This document shows positions 18,654 to 29,978 of a DNA stretch of 64,000 nucleotides, piece after piece. The notes under the pieces were generated by a model. That model ran no database searches. It worked only from the letters and a program-made list of their open reading frames with translations, and had not been told where the DNA came from. Position 1 is the stretch's first letter. Every line of letters starts with the position of its first letter. The stretch lies in the NCBI RefSeq assembly GCF_900091415.1, contig NZ_FMHU01000001.1, forward strand, positions 3,222,778-3,286,777, read 5' to 3'. The position numbers were made by a program, and so were the translations under genes. The DNA is from Micromonospora inyonensis. GTDB lineage: Bacteria; Actinomycetota; Actinomycetes; Mycobacteriales; Micromonosporaceae.

Positions 18654-19166
18654 TCAGTCGCCGGTGACCCCGTCGATCCGTTCCCGGATCAGGTCGGCGT
18701 GGCCGTTGTGCCGGGCGTACTCCTCGATCATGTGCACGTACACCCAGCGCAGGTTCCGCTCCCGTCCCCGGTCGGTGAAGACCTGGTCGAGGGAGCGACC
18801 CACGACGGCGGCCCGGGCCAGCTCGACCTGCCGTCCGAAGACGGCCAGGTCGGCGTCGGCGTCGGCGTCGGTCACGTCGAAGTCGGCGTCCGGCGTGGCC
18901 TCGGTGAAGTACGGGTAGTCGACCGTCTCCCCGGCGGCGTTCTCCCGGAACCAGAAGGCCTCCACCTCGGCCATGTGCCGGACCAGGCCGAGCAGGGTCA
19001 GCCCGGACGGCTCGACACTGGGCGTGCGGAGCTGTTCGGCGGTCAGACCGGCGCACTTGTGCAGCAACGTCTGCCGGTGGTAGTCGAGCCAGCCCTCCAG
19101 CATGGTGCGCTCGTCGGCGACGTAGGGCTCGGGGGTCCGGGTGATCTGCGGTGCTCTCCAGGTCAT
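18654..19166 (-). CDS. DinB-family protein (DUF664-like)
   Basis: 170 residues, a four-helix metal-binding fold. The three metal-binding histidines are likely those of DYHRQTLLHKC, VRHMAEVEAFW and IEEYARHNGHADLIRE, the DUF664-type arrangement in thiol-dependent transferases (mycothiol-dependent in actinobacteria). The ATG at 19166 overlaps the exporter's stop (ATGA), so it is made with the exporter and may be under the same MarR control. Reaction unknown; thiol-conjugation of an exported toxic compound would fit the neighbourhood but is inference. Confidence 0.82.
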   Translation of the reverse strand: MTWRAPQITRTPEPYVADERTMLEGWLDYHRQTLLHKCAGLTAEQLRTPSVEPSGLTLLGLVRHMAEVEAFWFRENAAGETVDYPYFTEATPDADFDVTDADADADLAVFGRQVELARAAVVGRSLDQVFTDRGRERNLRWVYVHMIEEYARHNGHADLIRERIDGVTGD

Positions 19167-20803
19167 CCGGTCATCCTGGCCGGCGGGGGTGACAACGGGC
19201 GACCGGATTTGCCGGCCGTGCCGACTCCGGCGGACACCGGGGCCGCCCGCTCGACCCCGGTGGCCGGCGGCTCGTTGTGCCGCCGCAGCGGCACCTCCCG
19301 GATGAAGCAGACCGCGATCAGCGCGATCAGGGCGAACGGGGTGGCGACCAGGAAGATGTCCCCGGCGCCGTGGCCGTACGCGCTCTCCACCACGGTGCGC
19401 ACCGGGCCGGGCAGCGTGTGCACGTCCGGCAGGGTTCCGCCGCCGGCCGCGCCGCTGGTCGGGACGCCGAGCCGGGCCAGGCCGTCGGCGAGGAAGCCCT
19501 GCACCCGGTGACCGAGGACCGCGCCGAGCACGGAGACGCCGACCGCGCCGCCGAGGCTGCGGAAGAAGGCGACCACGGAGCTGGCCGCGCCCAGTTCGTG
19601 CGGGCCGACGGTGTTCTGCACGGCCAGCACCAGGTTCTGCATGGTCATGCCCACACCGACACCGATGACGGCCATGTAGACGCTGAGCAACCAGAAGTTC
19701 GTGTCGTAGCGGAGCGTGCCCATCAGGGCGAAACCGAGGGTGAGCAGCGCCGAGCCGGCCACCAGGTACCGCTTCCAGCGGCCGGTCCGGGTGATGATCC
19801 GGCCGCTCACGGTGGAGGAGACCAGCAGGCCGAGGATCATCGGCAGGGTCATCAGGCCGGACATGGTCGGGCTCTGGCCCCGGCTGATCTGGGAGTACTG
19901 GCCGAGGAAGACCGACGCGCCGAACATGCCGACGCCGACCGCGACGCTGGCCACCGTGGCCAGCGCGATGGTGCGGTTGCGGAACAGCTTCGGCGGGATG
20001 ACCGGCTCGGCCACCCGCGTCTCGACCCGGACCGCCAGCGCGCCGAGCAGCAGCGCCCCGCCCACCATCGTGGCGGTCTGCCAGGACACCCAGGCGTACC
20101 GGTCCCCGGCGAGGGAGACCCAGACCAGCAGCAGCGAGACGGCGGCGGTGATCAGGGAGGCGCCCCACCAGTCGATCTTCGCCTCGCGCCGGACCACGGG
20201 CAGCTTCAGCGTCTTCTGGAGCACGACGAGCGCGGCGACGGCGAACGGCACGCCGACGTAGAAGCACCAGCGCCAGCCGAGCCAGGAAGTGTCCACGATC
20301 ACGCCGCCGATGAGCGGGCCGCCGATGGTGCCGACCGCCATCACCGCGCCGAGGTAGCCGCTGTACCGGCCGCGTTCCCGGGGCGCGATCATCATGGCCA
20401 TGATCACCTGCGCCAGCGCGGTGAGGCCGCCGGCCCCGATGCCCTGGACCACCCGGCAGGCGATCAGCTGCCCGGTGGACTGGGAGAGCCCGGCCAGCAC
20501 CGAGCCGAGGACGTAGATCACCAGCGAGACCTGGACCAGTGCCTTCTTGCTCGTCAGGTCGGCGAGCTTGCCCCAGAGCGGGGTGGTCGCGGTGGTGGCG
20601 AGCAAGGTCGAGGTGACCACCCAGGTGTACGCGGACTGCCCACCGTGCAGCTCGGTGATGATCCGGGGCAGCGCGTTCGAGACGACCGTGGAGGAGAGGA
20701 TCGCGACGAACAGGCCCAGCAGCAGGCCGGAGAGGGCTTCCAGGATCTGGCGGTGGGTCATCTCCACCGGGGTCGTCCGTGGGGGCGCGGCGGCCTGGGA
20801 CAT
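19163..20803 (-). CDS. MFS drug:proton antiporter of the DHA2 (14-helix) type
   Basis: 546 residues with about 14 membrane helices, matching EmrB/QacA-type exporters. Motif A is seen in LWGKLADLTSKKALVQ and motif C-like glycines in YLGAVMAVGTIGGPLIGGV. Residues 1-18 are cytoplasmic, and a long loop near 440-465 carries GAAGGGTLPDVHTLPGP. The ATG at 20803 follows the ribosome binding site GGAGGT. Two GTTGC-N5-GCAAC dyads lie 27-66 bp upstream and the MarR-type gene is next. It forms an operon with the DinB gene. Substrate unknown; export of a small toxic molecule is likely. Confidence 0.9.
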   Translation of the reverse strand: MSQAAAPPRTTPVEMTHRQILEALSGLLLGLFVAILSSTVVSNALPRIITELHGGQSAYTWVVTSTLLATTATTPLWGKLADLTSKKALVQVSLVIYVLGSVLAGLSQSTGQLIACRVVQGIGAGGLTALAQVIMAMMIAPRERGRYSGYLGAVMAVGTIGGPLIGGVIVDTSWLGWRWCFYVGVPFAVAALVVLQKTLKLPVVRREAKIDWWGASLITAAVSLLLVWVSLAGDRYAWVSWQTATMVGGALLLGALAVRVETRVAEPVIPPKLFRNRTIALATVASVAVGVGMFGASVFLGQYSQISRGQSPTMSGLMTLPMILGLLVSSTVSGRIITRTGRWKRYLVAGSALLTLGFALMGTLRYDTNFWLLSVYMAVIGVGVGMTMQNLVLAVQNTVGPHELGAASSVVAFFRSLGGAVGVSVLGAVLGHRVQGFLADGLARLGVPTSGAAGGGTLPDVHTLPGPVRTVVESAYGHGAGDIFLVATPFALIALIAVCFIREVPLRRHNEPPATGVERAAPVSAGVGTAGKSGRPLSPPPARMTG

Positions 20804-20829
20804 CGTGGGACTACCTCCGGCGTCGAGAA

Positions 20830-20869
20830 GTTGCGTGAGGCAACCGTAGCTTTGGTTGCCTTAAGCAAC
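20830..20869. promoter_or_regulatory. Paired operator dyads ahead of the exporter, probable MarR sites
   Basis: Two 15-bp dyads, GTTGCGTGAGGCAAC (20830-20844) and GTTGCCTTAAGCAAC (20855-20869), share GTTGC-N5-GCAAC with centres 25 bp apart. They lie between the MarR gene's end and the exporter's start. The AT-rich stretch just beyond may hold the promoter. Confidence 0.7.
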
Positions 20870-20912
20870 AATATTGTGGCGCCGGAGCCCTGTTCCGGGT
20901 GTGGCCCGTGCC

Positions 20913-21365
20913 TCAACCCCGCTCGGGTGTCCAGCTCCCGTTGAACCGGCGCAGCAGCCGGGCGAACTCGGTCAGGTCCTCCGCCGGCCAGTCCCGCAGG
21001 GACCGCTCCAGCTCGTCGAGCCGGGTCCCGCGCGCCGCGTCGAAACGGCGCTGCCCCTCCTCGGTCAGGCTGAGCTGGGCGGCCCGCCGGTCCACCGGAT
21101 CCGGGTCGCGGCGGACCAGCCCGAGCGCCTCCAGCCCCCGGATCTGCCGGCTGAGCGTCCCCTTGCCGACCCCGAGCCGGGTGGCGAGGTCGGTCAGCCG
21201 GGTCGAGCCGCTGCGCCGCAGCCAGAGCAGGAGACCGTAGCTGTTCGGCTCCAGGTGCGGGTGCACCTCCTTGACCAACCCCCAGGAGACCGTCCGGCCC
21301 CGGCGCAGCAGGGTGGTCAACTCGTGCTCCACCGTCCGCAGCGGCTCCGGTAGCTGATCGTCCAC
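20913..21365 (-). CDS. MarR-family transcriptional regulator
   Basis: 150 residues with the MarR winged helix: STRLTDLATRLGVGKGTLSRQIRGL is split by the recognition helix, followed by the wing DPDPVDRRAAQLSLTEEG. MarR dimers usually repress nearby exporters and let go when a small molecule binds. The GTG at 21365 is chosen as the first start giving the family's N-terminal helix. It lies 110 bp upstream of the DHA2-type exporter on the same strand, and the paired dyads in between are its likely targets. Confidence 0.9.
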   Translation of the reverse strand: MDDQLPEPLRTVEHELTTLLRRGRTVSWGLVKEVHPHLEPNSYGLLLWLRRSGSTRLTDLATRLGVGKGTLSRQIRGLEALGLVRRDPDPVDRRAAQLSLTEEGQRRFDAARGTRLDELERSLRDWPAEDLTEFARLLRRFNGSWTPERG

Positions 21366-21388
21366 GGCACGAGGGTACGGTGCCCCGC

Positions 21389-23101
21389 TCAGCGCTGGGT
21401 GGTCAGTCGCCGGTACGCCACCGGATGCAGCGCGCCGTCGCTGGTGGTGCCCTCGATGGTCACCTCGGCCTCCCGCCCCCGGTGCAGCAGCGTGCCGACC
21501 GCGTTGCCGAAGTACGGGCCGCTCAGCTTGCGCCAGCGCACCGGTGACCGGCGTACCCCGGCGGAGCGGGCCAGCGCCCGGACCGCCGCCGAGGGCCCCG
21601 CCGACCAGCCGAGCCGCATCAGCGGACGCATCCCGGCCGGCACCTGGTTGTGGATCGGCGAGCAGGTGAGCTGGTGCACCGGGGTCACCATGCCGTCGCC
21701 GAAGCGGGCCCGCGCCACGTACGAGTGGTGCACGTCCCCGCCGAGCACGCTGATCGAGGCCGGCGGCGCGTACGCCGGCCCGGCCCCGACCCGGTCGCCG
21801 GGCGCGCCGGGTGATCCGGTGCCGATCCGGGCGAACAGTGCCCCGAGCGCGTCGAAGGACCGCTGGAAGGCGGCCCAGTGCTCCAGGTCCAGCGCCCGGC
21901 GCAGCCTCTCCGAGGCCCGGGCCACCCATGGCCGGCGGGAGGAGGCCAGCTTCTCGTTCCACGCCTCCACGTGGTGGATGCCCGGCGGCAGCAGCCACGG
22001 CAGTGACGAGCCGACCACCAGGTGGTCGTAGACGCCGTGCGCCTGGTCGACGAACCACGCCCACTCGCCGGGCGGGAGCATCGCCCGCTGCGCCGGCTCC
22101 AGCACCCGGCTGCACCGGTTGTCCAGCATCACCAGCCGGGTCCGGCCGAGGTCCAGCGCGTAGCTCCACTGGTACTGCACGCTGCGCCAACGTTCGGTGT
22201 CGTGCGCCAGGTCGGACTCGGTGTCGACCCGGCTGCCGAACTCGCGGAGCACCTCGGTGGCGTCGGTCCCGGCGGCGACGACCTTGGCGTAGACCGGGTC
22301 GGTGGCGATCTCGTCCGGGGAGAGGTTGCCCAGGTGCTGGTAGACCCAGTAGGAGGCGAGACCGCTGCCGATCCGCTCCGCCCACCACGGCTGCTCGCGC
22401 ATCTCCGCCCGCCACGCGGCCGAGGTGTTCCAGTCGTCGATGATCTCGTGGTCGTCGAAGATCATGACGCTGGGCACGGTGGAGAAGAGCCAGCGGATCT
22501 CCGGGTCCCGCCACGACTCCAGGTAGAGCTTGGTGTACTCGTCGAAGCTGACCACCTGGTCGGTGGGGGCGCCCGCCGGCCGGCGGCGGCGTCGGCGCAG
22601 CAGCCGCCGCACCGTCGGGGAGGTCTCGTCGGCGTAGACCTGGTCGCCGAGGAGCACCAGCAGATCGGGCCGCTCCGGGCCGTCGGGGTCGGCCATCAGC
22701 CGGCGGGCGTACGCGTCCAGCGCGTCCGGCGGCAGCTTCCGCGCGGTGGAGTGCTGGGTGGTCTCCCGGCACGAGCCGAAGACCAGGCGGACCGGCTGGT
22801 CCCGGTCGTCGGCGGCCCGGGTGCGGATCACGCTCGGCGGGAAGGAGCCGCGCGGCTCCGGCCAGGCCACCTCGTCGTCGACCAGCACCTCGTACGTCGA
22901 GGTGCTGTCCGGGGTGAGCCCCTCCACCACGACCAGCGCGTAGTGGTGGTCGTACGCGGTGAAGGTGGGGGAGCTGCCCTCGGCCCCGTCGGCGGTGCGG
23001 ACCCGGACCAGCGCGGGCGCGCTGGTCTCCACCCAGACGGTGGCCCGCGTGCCGACGACCCGTCGCAGCAACGGGCCGATGAGCAGGCGGGGACTCGGCA
23101 T
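21389..23101 (-). CDS. PhoD-like alkaline phosphatase/phosphodiesterase
   Basis: 570 residues. The family hydrolyses phosphate mono- or diesters at a metal centre. Metal-binding blocks are FGSCRE (about 108-113), LLGDQVYADE (about 148), FDDHEIIDDWN (about 216) and GGDVHHSYV (about 452). An N-terminal Ig-like part (about 10-95) precedes them. No signal peptide or Tat twin-arginine motif is visible, unlike secreted PhoD, so this member is probably cytoplasmic. ATG follows GGAGG. A TAGAAAT box lies in the gap toward ftsY. It does not overlap the MarR gene, whose start lies 24 bp beyond its stop. Confidence 0.87.
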   Translation of the reverse strand: MPSPRLLIGPLLRRVVGTRATVWVETSAPALVRVRTADGAEGSSPTFTAYDHHYALVVVEGLTPDSTSTYEVLVDDEVAWPEPRGSFPPSVIRTRAADDRDQPVRLVFGSCRETTQHSTARKLPPDALDAYARRLMADPDGPERPDLLVLLGDQVYADETSPTVRRLLRRRRRRPAGAPTDQVVSFDEYTKLYLESWRDPEIRWLFSTVPSVMIFDDHEIIDDWNTSAAWRAEMREQPWWAERIGSGLASYWVYQHLGNLSPDEIATDPVYAKVVAAGTDATEVLREFGSRVDTESDLAHDTERWRSVQYQWSYALDLGRTRLVMLDNRCSRVLEPAQRAMLPPGEWAWFVDQAHGVYDHLVVGSSLPWLLPPGIHHVEAWNEKLASSRRPWVARASERLRRALDLEHWAAFQRSFDALGALFARIGTGSPGAPGDRVGAGPAYAPPASISVLGGDVHHSYVARARFGDGMVTPVHQLTCSPIHNQVPAGMRPLMRLGWSAGPSAAVRALARSAGVRRSPVRWRKLSGPYFGNAVGTLLHRGREAEVTIEGTTSDGALHPVAYRRLTTQR

Positions 23102-23236
23102 CAGAACCTCCGGGACGAGAGCGGCTCACCATTTCTACCCTGTCGCCGCACCGCGCACCCATGCCTCACGCCCCGCGTCACCGCTGTTCGCCCGGGGATC
23201 GGGCGCGGTGGCTGAGCCGACGACGCCGGCATCTGA

Positions 23237-23242
23237 CAGGAT
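23237..23242 (+). promoter_or_regulatory. -10 element for ftsY (leaderless)
   Basis: CAGGAT ends 6 nt before the ATG at 23249, so the mRNA probably starts at the codon itself. Confidence 0.45.
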
Positions 23243-23248
23243 TTCCGC

Positions 23249-24445
23249 ATGGCGGATTACCTCGTAGTCGCACTGGTCCTGCTCGGTGTGCTGCTCCTGT
23301 CGCTCGTGGGGCTGGTCGTGCCGAAGCTGCGGCGGCGGCCGGAGCCCCGGCTGCCGGAGGCGCAGGCACCCACCCGGGTCGAGGAGCGGCCCGTCGTCCC
23401 ACCGGTCGAGGCACCCACCGAACCCGCCACCGGCGTGGTGGTCGAGCCGCCGGTGGTCGAGGTCCCACCGGTCATCGAGGTCCCGCCGCTGGACGTGCCC
23501 GAGCCGACCGCCGGGCGACTGGTCCGGCTGCGGTCCCGCCTGTCCCGTTCGCAGAACGTCTTCGGCAAGGGGCTGCTCGGGCTGCTCAGTCGGGACCACC
23601 TCGACGAGGACGCCTGGGAGGAGATCGAGGACAGCCTGATCACCGCCGACGTCGGCATCGAGGCCACCCGCGAGATCGTCGACCGGCTCCGCGAGCGGAC
23701 CCGGGTGCTCGGCACCCGATCCACCACCGAGCTGCGCGCCCTGCTCGCCGCCGAGCTGGTCAACGCGCTCGACCCGACGCTGGACCGCTCACTGCGCACC
23801 GCACCGAAGGAGGGCATGCCGGCGGTGGTGCTGGTGGTCGGGGTCAACGGCGCGGGCAAGACCACCACCTGCGGCAAGATCGCCCGGGTGCTGGTCGCGG
23901 ACGGCCGCAGCGTGCTGCTCGGCGCGGCCGACACCTTCCGGGCCGCCGCCGCCGACCAGCTGGAGACCTGGGGTGGGCGGGTCGGCGCGGAGACCGTGCG
24001 CGGTCCGGAGGCGGCCGACCCGGCCAGCGTCGCCTTCGACGCGGTGAAACGGGGCATCGGCACCGGAGTGGACACCGTGCTGATCGACACCGCCGGCCGG
24101 CTCCAGAACAAGATCGGCCTGATGGACGAACTGGGCAAGGTCAAGCGGGTGGTGGAGAAGCACGGCCCGATCGACGAGACGCTGCTCATCCTGGACGCCA
24201 CCACCGGGCAGAACGGTCTGGAACAGGCCCGGGTCTTCACCGAGGTGGTCAACGTCACCGGCGTGGTGCTCACCAAACTCGATGGCACCGCCAAGGGCGG
24301 TATCGTCATCGCCGTGCAGCGCAAACTCGGCATTCCGGTCAAGCTGGTGGGACTGGGTGAGGGCAAGGACGATCTGGCCCCCTTCGAGCCGACTCAGTTC
24401 GTCGACGCGCTGCTCGGCACCGAGCCGCTCGCCCGGGACGCGTAA
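23249..24445 (+). CDS. ftsY: Signal recognition particle receptor FtsY
   Basis: 398 residues. FtsY docks SRP-ribosome complexes at the membrane. An N-terminal membrane helix (YLVVALVLLGVLLLSLVGLV, about 4-23) is typical for actinobacteria. A Pro/Val/Glu-rich acidic linker runs to about 90, and the NG GTPase domain follows. G1 GVNGAGKTTTCGKIA is near 198, with GAADTFRAAAADQL, DTAGRLQNK and TKLDGTAKGG. The closing LGEGKDDLAPF is a family signature. It lies downstream of smc as in many actinobacteria. Confidence 0.97.
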   Translation: MADYLVVALVLLGVLLLSLVGLVVPKLRRRPEPRLPEAQAPTRVEERPVVPPVEAPTEPATGVVVEPPVVEVPPVIEVPPLDVPEPTAGRLVRLRSRLSRSQNVFGKGLLGLLSRDHLDEDAWEEIEDSLITADVGIEATREIVDRLRERTRVLGTRSTTELRALLAAELVNALDPTLDRSLRTAPKEGMPAVVLVVGVNGAGKTTTCGKIARVLVADGRSVLLGAADTFRAAAADQLETWGGRVGAETVRGPEAADPASVAFDAVKRGIGTGVDTVLIDTAGRLQNKIGLMDELGKVKRVVEKHGPIDETLLILDATTGQNGLEQARVFTEVVNVTGVVLTKLDGTAKGGIVIAVQRKLGIPVKLVGLGEGKDDLAPFEPTQFVDALLGTEPLARDA

Positions 24446-24480
24446 CCTCGGGTGACCACCGACGACCGCCGCCGCACCCG

Positions 24481-25314
24481 GTGGCGCGAGCACCGCTTGC
24501 CGGCACCGGCCCCGGGAGACCGTACGTGACCGCACAGGAGATCCCGCTGCACGGCGGGAACGTCAGCACCGTCGTCCGGGTGGGCGACACCGTCCGGCGC
24601 AACGCCGGGCCGTGGACCCCGGCTGTGCACGCCCTCCTGCGCCACCTGGAGTACGTCGGCTTCACCGGCGCGCCCCGGGCGTACGGCATGGACGAGCGCA
24701 ACCGCGAGGTCCTGTCGTACCTGGAGGGGGAGTGCGGGGAGTACCCGCTCGCCCCGCACTGGGTCACCGACGAGGCGCTGGTGACCGTGGCGACGATGCT
24801 GCGGATGTTCCACGACGCCCAGTACGGCTTCGTCCCGCCGCCGGGGGCGGTCTGGCGCTCGTTCGGCCCGCCCCCGCCGGACACCGAGGTCATCTGCCAC
24901 CACGACGCGGCCCCGCACAACGTGATCTGGCGGCCGGACGGCACCCTCGGGCTGATCGACTTCGACCTCGCCTCGCCCGGCGCGCGGATCTACGACGTGG
25001 CGTACGCGGCCTGGACCTGGGTGCCGATCTTCTCCGACCGGGACTCCTACACCCTCGGCTGGAAGCGCCCCGACCGGCCGCGCCGGCTGCGGCTCTTCGC
25101 CGACGCGTACGGGCTGATCCCCCGGGACCGGCACCGGCTGATCCGGACCATCCGCAAGCGGATCGTGGACCACGTCGAGGGCATCCGCCGGATGGCCGCC
25201 GCCGGGGATCCGGCGTTCGTCCGGATCGTGCACAAGGGGCACCTCCGTCGCCCGATGCGCGACCTGCGGCTGCTCGACTACGAACGGCACGCCCTGGAGT
25301 GGGCGCTGCGCTGA
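24481..25314 (+). CDS. Aminoglycoside phosphotransferase-fold protein
   Basis: 277 residues with a small kinase-like fold. The catalytic loop is CHHDAAPHNVIW (about residues 140-151, HxDxxxxN) and the metal site is LIDFDLASPG (about 158-167). The family includes antibiotic kinases and many housekeeping small-molecule kinases. The N-terminal lobe is short. GTG at 24481 gives 15 residues ahead of a second possible GTG at 24526, after which the text (TAQEIPLHGGN) fits the family better; either may be used. The substrate is not predictable. Confidence 0.78.
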   Translation: MARAPLAGTGPGRPYVTAQEIPLHGGNVSTVVRVGDTVRRNAGPWTPAVHALLRHLEYVGFTGAPRAYGMDERNREVLSYLEGECGEYPLAPHWVTDEALVTVATMLRMFHDAQYGFVPPPGAVWRSFGPPPPDTEVICHHDAAPHNVIWRPDGTLGLIDFDLASPGARIYDVAYAAWTWVPIFSDRDSYTLGWKRPDRPRRLRLFADAYGLIPRDRHRLIRTIRKRIVDHVEGIRRMAAAGDPAFVRIVHKGHLRRPMRDLRLLDYERHALEWALR

Positions 25315-25347
25315 GGTGCGGGCTTCTTCACACGTCCGAAACAACCC

Positions 25348-25374
25348 GTGACGGACCGGAAACCACGCCGGGAC
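25348..25374 (+). promoter_or_regulatory. GlnR-type binding box upstream of amtB
   Basis: GTGAC (25348-25352), 6 bp, GAAAC (25359-25363) is an exact gTnAc-n6-GaAAc pair. A weaker GGGAC follows at 25370-25374, and another GAAAC lies at 25338-25342. In streptomycetes GlnR binds such sites to switch on amtB-glnK-glnD under nitrogen limitation. Confidence 0.65.
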
Positions 25375-25476
25375 CGAAGGTGAAACAGCCGGGGCGGATT
25401 CTTTCGCGCATCCGGCGTACGGGCGACGCTGCCCCGGAAGCCGCGAAGGAGGGAACCTCACCTTTAGGAGGCCAGC

Positions 25477-27211
<1,735 letters not shown>

Positions 27212-27224
27212 TCGGCGACCCACG

Positions 27225-29897
27225 ATGACCCCGCCGACCGCACCCGACCCGGCCGCCGCCCCCGGCGGTCCGGTCCCCGCGGTCGGCGGGGTCGCCGGTC
27301 CCGCTCCGGCGGTCGGCGGGGTCGCCGGTCCCGCTCCGGCGGTCGGCGGGGTCGCCGGTCCCGCTCCGGCGGTCGGCGGGGTCGCCGGTCCCGCTCCGGC
27401 GGTCGGCGGGGTCGGCGGTCCCGCTCCGGCGGTCGGCGGGGTCGGCGGTCCCGCTCCGGCGGTCGGCGGGGTCGGCGGTCCCGCTCCGGCCGTGGCCGGT
27501 GCAGACGAGCCCGTTGCGACGAGCGCCGGCATCGGTGCGGCCGCCCGGCGGGAACGGGCCGAACGCCACGACCGGTGGCTACGCACCCTGCTGCCCGAGC
27601 GGGAGGGCGTGGCGCTGGTCGCCGTCGGGGGCCTCGGCCGCCGGCAGTGCGCCCCCTTCGCCGACCTCGACCTGGTGCTCGTGCACACCGGCGTGCCGGG
27701 CATCGACGACCTGGCCGCCTCGGTCTGGTACCCGGTCTGGGACGCCCGGCTCCAGCTGGACCACTCGGTACGCACCGTCGGCGAGGCACTGTCGGTGGCC
27801 CTCGACGACGTCAAGGTCTCTCTCGGCCTGCTCGACGCCCGGTACGTCGCCGGGGACCGAGCCGTCGCCGACGAGCTGGCCCGCACCGCCGCCGACCAGT
27901 GGCGACGCACTGCCGTCCGTCAGCTCCCCGCGCTGCGGGAGGCCACCGAGAGCCGCTGGCAGGCCCACGGCGAGTTGGCCTTCCTGCTCGAAGGGGACCT
28001 CAAGGAAGCGGCTGGCGGGCTGCGTGACGTGGGCATCCTGCGGGCCATCGCCATCGCCGGGCTCACCGACGCGCTGCGCCCGGCCGTCCGGGCGGCCCAC
28101 CTGCGCCTGCTGGACACCCGGGACGCCCTGCACCAGCAGGTCGGCCGGCGGGTCGACCGACTGCTCGCGCAGGAGCGCGCCGGTGTCGCCGCCCTGCTCG
28201 GTCTGCGCCAGCCCGCACCCGGCGCGTCCGTCGAGCCGCCGGGAGCCGCCGAGCCGCCGGGAGCCGTCGAGCCGCCGGGAGCCGTCGCGTCGCAGCCCCC
28301 ACCCGGTGCCGGGCCGGAGCCGGGAACCGTCCTCGGGCGAGCGCCGTCCGCCCCACCGGGTGTCCTCGTCGGCGACGGGGACGCGCTGCTGCGCCGGGTG
28401 GCCGGGGACGCCCGCACGGTCAGCCACGCGCTCGACGACGCCTGGCGGGCCGCCGACCGGCTCCGCGTCCGGCGGCGACGGGGTTCCGACGGTCGGCCGG
28501 TACGCCGCCCGGTCGCCCGGGACGTGGTCGAGCACGACGGCGAACTGGTGCTCGCCCGTACCGCCATCGGGGCCCGCCCCGACCCGGCCCTGTCGCTCCG
28601 GGTGGCCGCCGCCGCGGCCACCACCCGGCTGCCGATCGCGCGCGCCACCTGCGAGTGGCTCGCCGCCTACTGCCCGCCGCTGCCGTCACCCTGGCCGGCG
28701 GAGGCCCGCGCCGCGCTGGTCACCCTGCTCGGGGCCGGTCCGGGCCTGGTCGCCGCGTGGGAGACCTGCGACCGGTACGGGCTGGTCGACGCCTGGCTGC
28801 CCGAGTGGCCCCGGCTGCGCAGCCTGCCGCAGCACAACCCGGTGCACCGGTACACCGTGGACCGGCACCTGGTGCAGGCCGCCGCCGAGGCGAGCCGGTT
28901 CGCCCGCGAGGTCGACCGTCCCGACCTGCTGCTGCTCGGCGCGTTCCTGCACGACATCGGCAAGGGGCTGCCCGACGCCTCCGGGGCCGTCGCCGACCAC
29001 AGTGTGCTCGGCGTGCCGCTGGCCGAGGCGGTGGCGACCCGGGTCGGGCTGCCCCCGGCCGAGGTGGCCCTGATCGGCACGCTGGTCCGGCTGCACCTGC
29101 TCCTGCCGGACGTGGCCACCCGGCGGGACCTGGACGACCCGGTGACCATCACCCGGGTCGCCGAGGCGGTCGGCGACATCGTCACCCTCGACCTGCTGCA
29201 CGCCCTGGTCCGGGCGGACGCCGCGGCCACCGGGCCGGCCGCCTGGTCGGGCTGGAAGGGGCGGCTCGTCGCCGACCTCGTCCGCCGGGTCCGTACCGCG
29301 CTGGACACCGGTGCCCTGCCCGCGCCACCCGCTCCGGACCCGGCGCTGCTGGCGGGGCCGCTGCCGGTCGTGCACCTGACCGACGACACGGTGGCGGTGG
29401 CCGCGGCGGACCGGCGCGGTCTGCTCGCGACGGTGGCCGGCTGCCTGGCCCTGCACCGGCTGGAGGTGGTCGCCGCCGACGCCGCCACGGTCGACGGGCG
29501 GGCCCTGGTCACCTGCCGGGTGCAGCCCCGCTACGGGCTGCCGCCGGACCCGCTCGCGCTCACCGCCGACCTGCGCCGCGCGGTGGCCGGTGACGTCTCG
29601 GTCACCCAGCGACTGCGCGGACGGGCCCTGACCGCGCGGGACGGCGGGGCCGCTCCCCGGGTGGTCTGGCACCGCGACGCGGCCACCGACGCCGTGGTGC
29701 TGGAACTGCGGGCGGCCGACGCCGCCGGACTGCTCTACCGGGTGACCAGCGCGTTGGACGCGGCGGGCGTCGAGGTGCGGGCGGCCCGCATCTCCACCCT
29801 CGGTGGGGACGTGGTGGACGCGTTCTACCTGGTCGGCGGCGGCCCGGACGAGGACGCCCGCCCCTTCCTGGAAGCCGCCGTGCTGGCCGCCGTGTGA
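27225..29897 (+). CDS. glnD: PII nucleotidyltransferase GlnD
   Basis: 890 residues. GlnD modifies and de-modifies PII according to nitrogen status. After an unusual repeat-rich N-terminus (about 1-88) come the nucleotidyltransferase domain with [20 protein letters not shown] (split across about 133-152), a helical part, the HD phosphohydrolase domain with FLHDIGKG near 574, and two C-terminal ACT domains (about 720-790 and 820-885). A second low-complexity patch rich in EPPGA lies near 335-350. The first about 88 residues include seven decapeptide repeats that are not part of the family fold. A later start after the repeats cannot be excluded. Confidence 0.93.
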   Translation: MTPPTAPDPAAAPGGPVPAVGGVAGPAPAVGGVAGPAPAVGGVAGPAPAVGGVAGPAPAVGGVGGPAPAVGGVGGPAPAVGGVGGPAPAVAGADEPVATSAGIGAAARRERAERHDRWLRTLLPEREGVALVAVGGLGRRQCAPFADLDLVLVHTGVPGIDDLAASVWYPVWDARLQLDHSVRTVGEALSVALDDVKVSLGLLDARYVAGDRAVADELARTAADQWRRTAVRQLPALREATESRWQAHGELAFLLEGDLKEAAGGLRDVGILRAIAIAGLTDALRPAVRAAHLRLLDTRDALHQQVGRRVDRLLAQERAGVAALLGLRQPAPGASVEPPGAAEPPGAVEPPGAVASQPPPGAGPEPGTVLGRAPSAPPGVLVGDGDALLRRVAGDARTVSHALDDAWRAADRLRVRRRRGSDGRPVRRPVARDVVEHDGELVLARTAIGARPDPALSLRVAAAAATTRLPIARATCEWLAAYCPPLPSPWPAEARAALVTLLGAGPGLVAAWETCDRYGLVDAWLPEWPRLRSLPQHNPVHRYTVDRHLVQAAAEASRFAREVDRPDLLLLGAFLHDIGKGLPDASGAVADHSVLGVPLAEAVATRVGLPPAEVALIGTLVRLHLLLPDVATRRDLDDPVTITRVAEAVGDIVTLDLLHALVRADAAATGPAAWSGWKGRLVADLVRRVRTALDTGALPAPPAPDPALLAGPLPVVHLTDDTVAVAAADRRGLLATVAGCLALHRLEVVAADAATVDGRALVTCRVQPRYGLPPDPLALTADLRRAVAGDVSVTQRLRGRALTARDGGAAPRVVWHRDAATDAVVLELRAADAAGLLYRVTSALDAAGVEVRAARISTLGGDVVDAFYLVGGGPDEDARPFLEAAVLAAV
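27279..27490. repeat. 30-bp tandem repeat inside the glnD N-terminal region
   Basis: About seven copies of a 30-bp unit encode [10 protein letters not shown] or [10 protein letters not shown]. Six full units are exactly aligned from 27301 to 27480, differing only at one codon (GCC to GGC) between the first and last three. A partial unit precedes and a decayed one follows. The near identity points to recent expansion by slippage. Confidence 0.95.
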
Positions 29898-29919
29898 GTG
29901 TGGGTGGTAGCAGGGTTCG

Positions 29920-29978
29920 GTGGTAGCAGGGGACCCTTGTTACCGCATTTTGGTGAGGAAGGGCCCCCTGCAACCACC
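29920..29978. repeat. Dispersed palindromic repeat, copy 2
   Basis: Imperfect inverted arms beginning GGTGGTAGCAGGGGACCC and ending CCCCCTGCAACCACC flank the loop GCATTTTG. It lies between glnD and ffh and is preceded by a broken half copy (GGTGGTAGCAGGG at 29904-29915). Confidence 0.8.

Noticed and set aside
24481..25314. Aminoglycoside resistance gene
   Set aside because: The fold is shared by many small-molecule kinases and the context (ftsY, amtB) is housekeeping.
27279..27490. CRISPR-like array
   Set aside because: Units are directly adjacent without spacers and stay in the glnD reading frame, so it is a coding tandem repeat. The array at 37200-37302 also lacks spacers.
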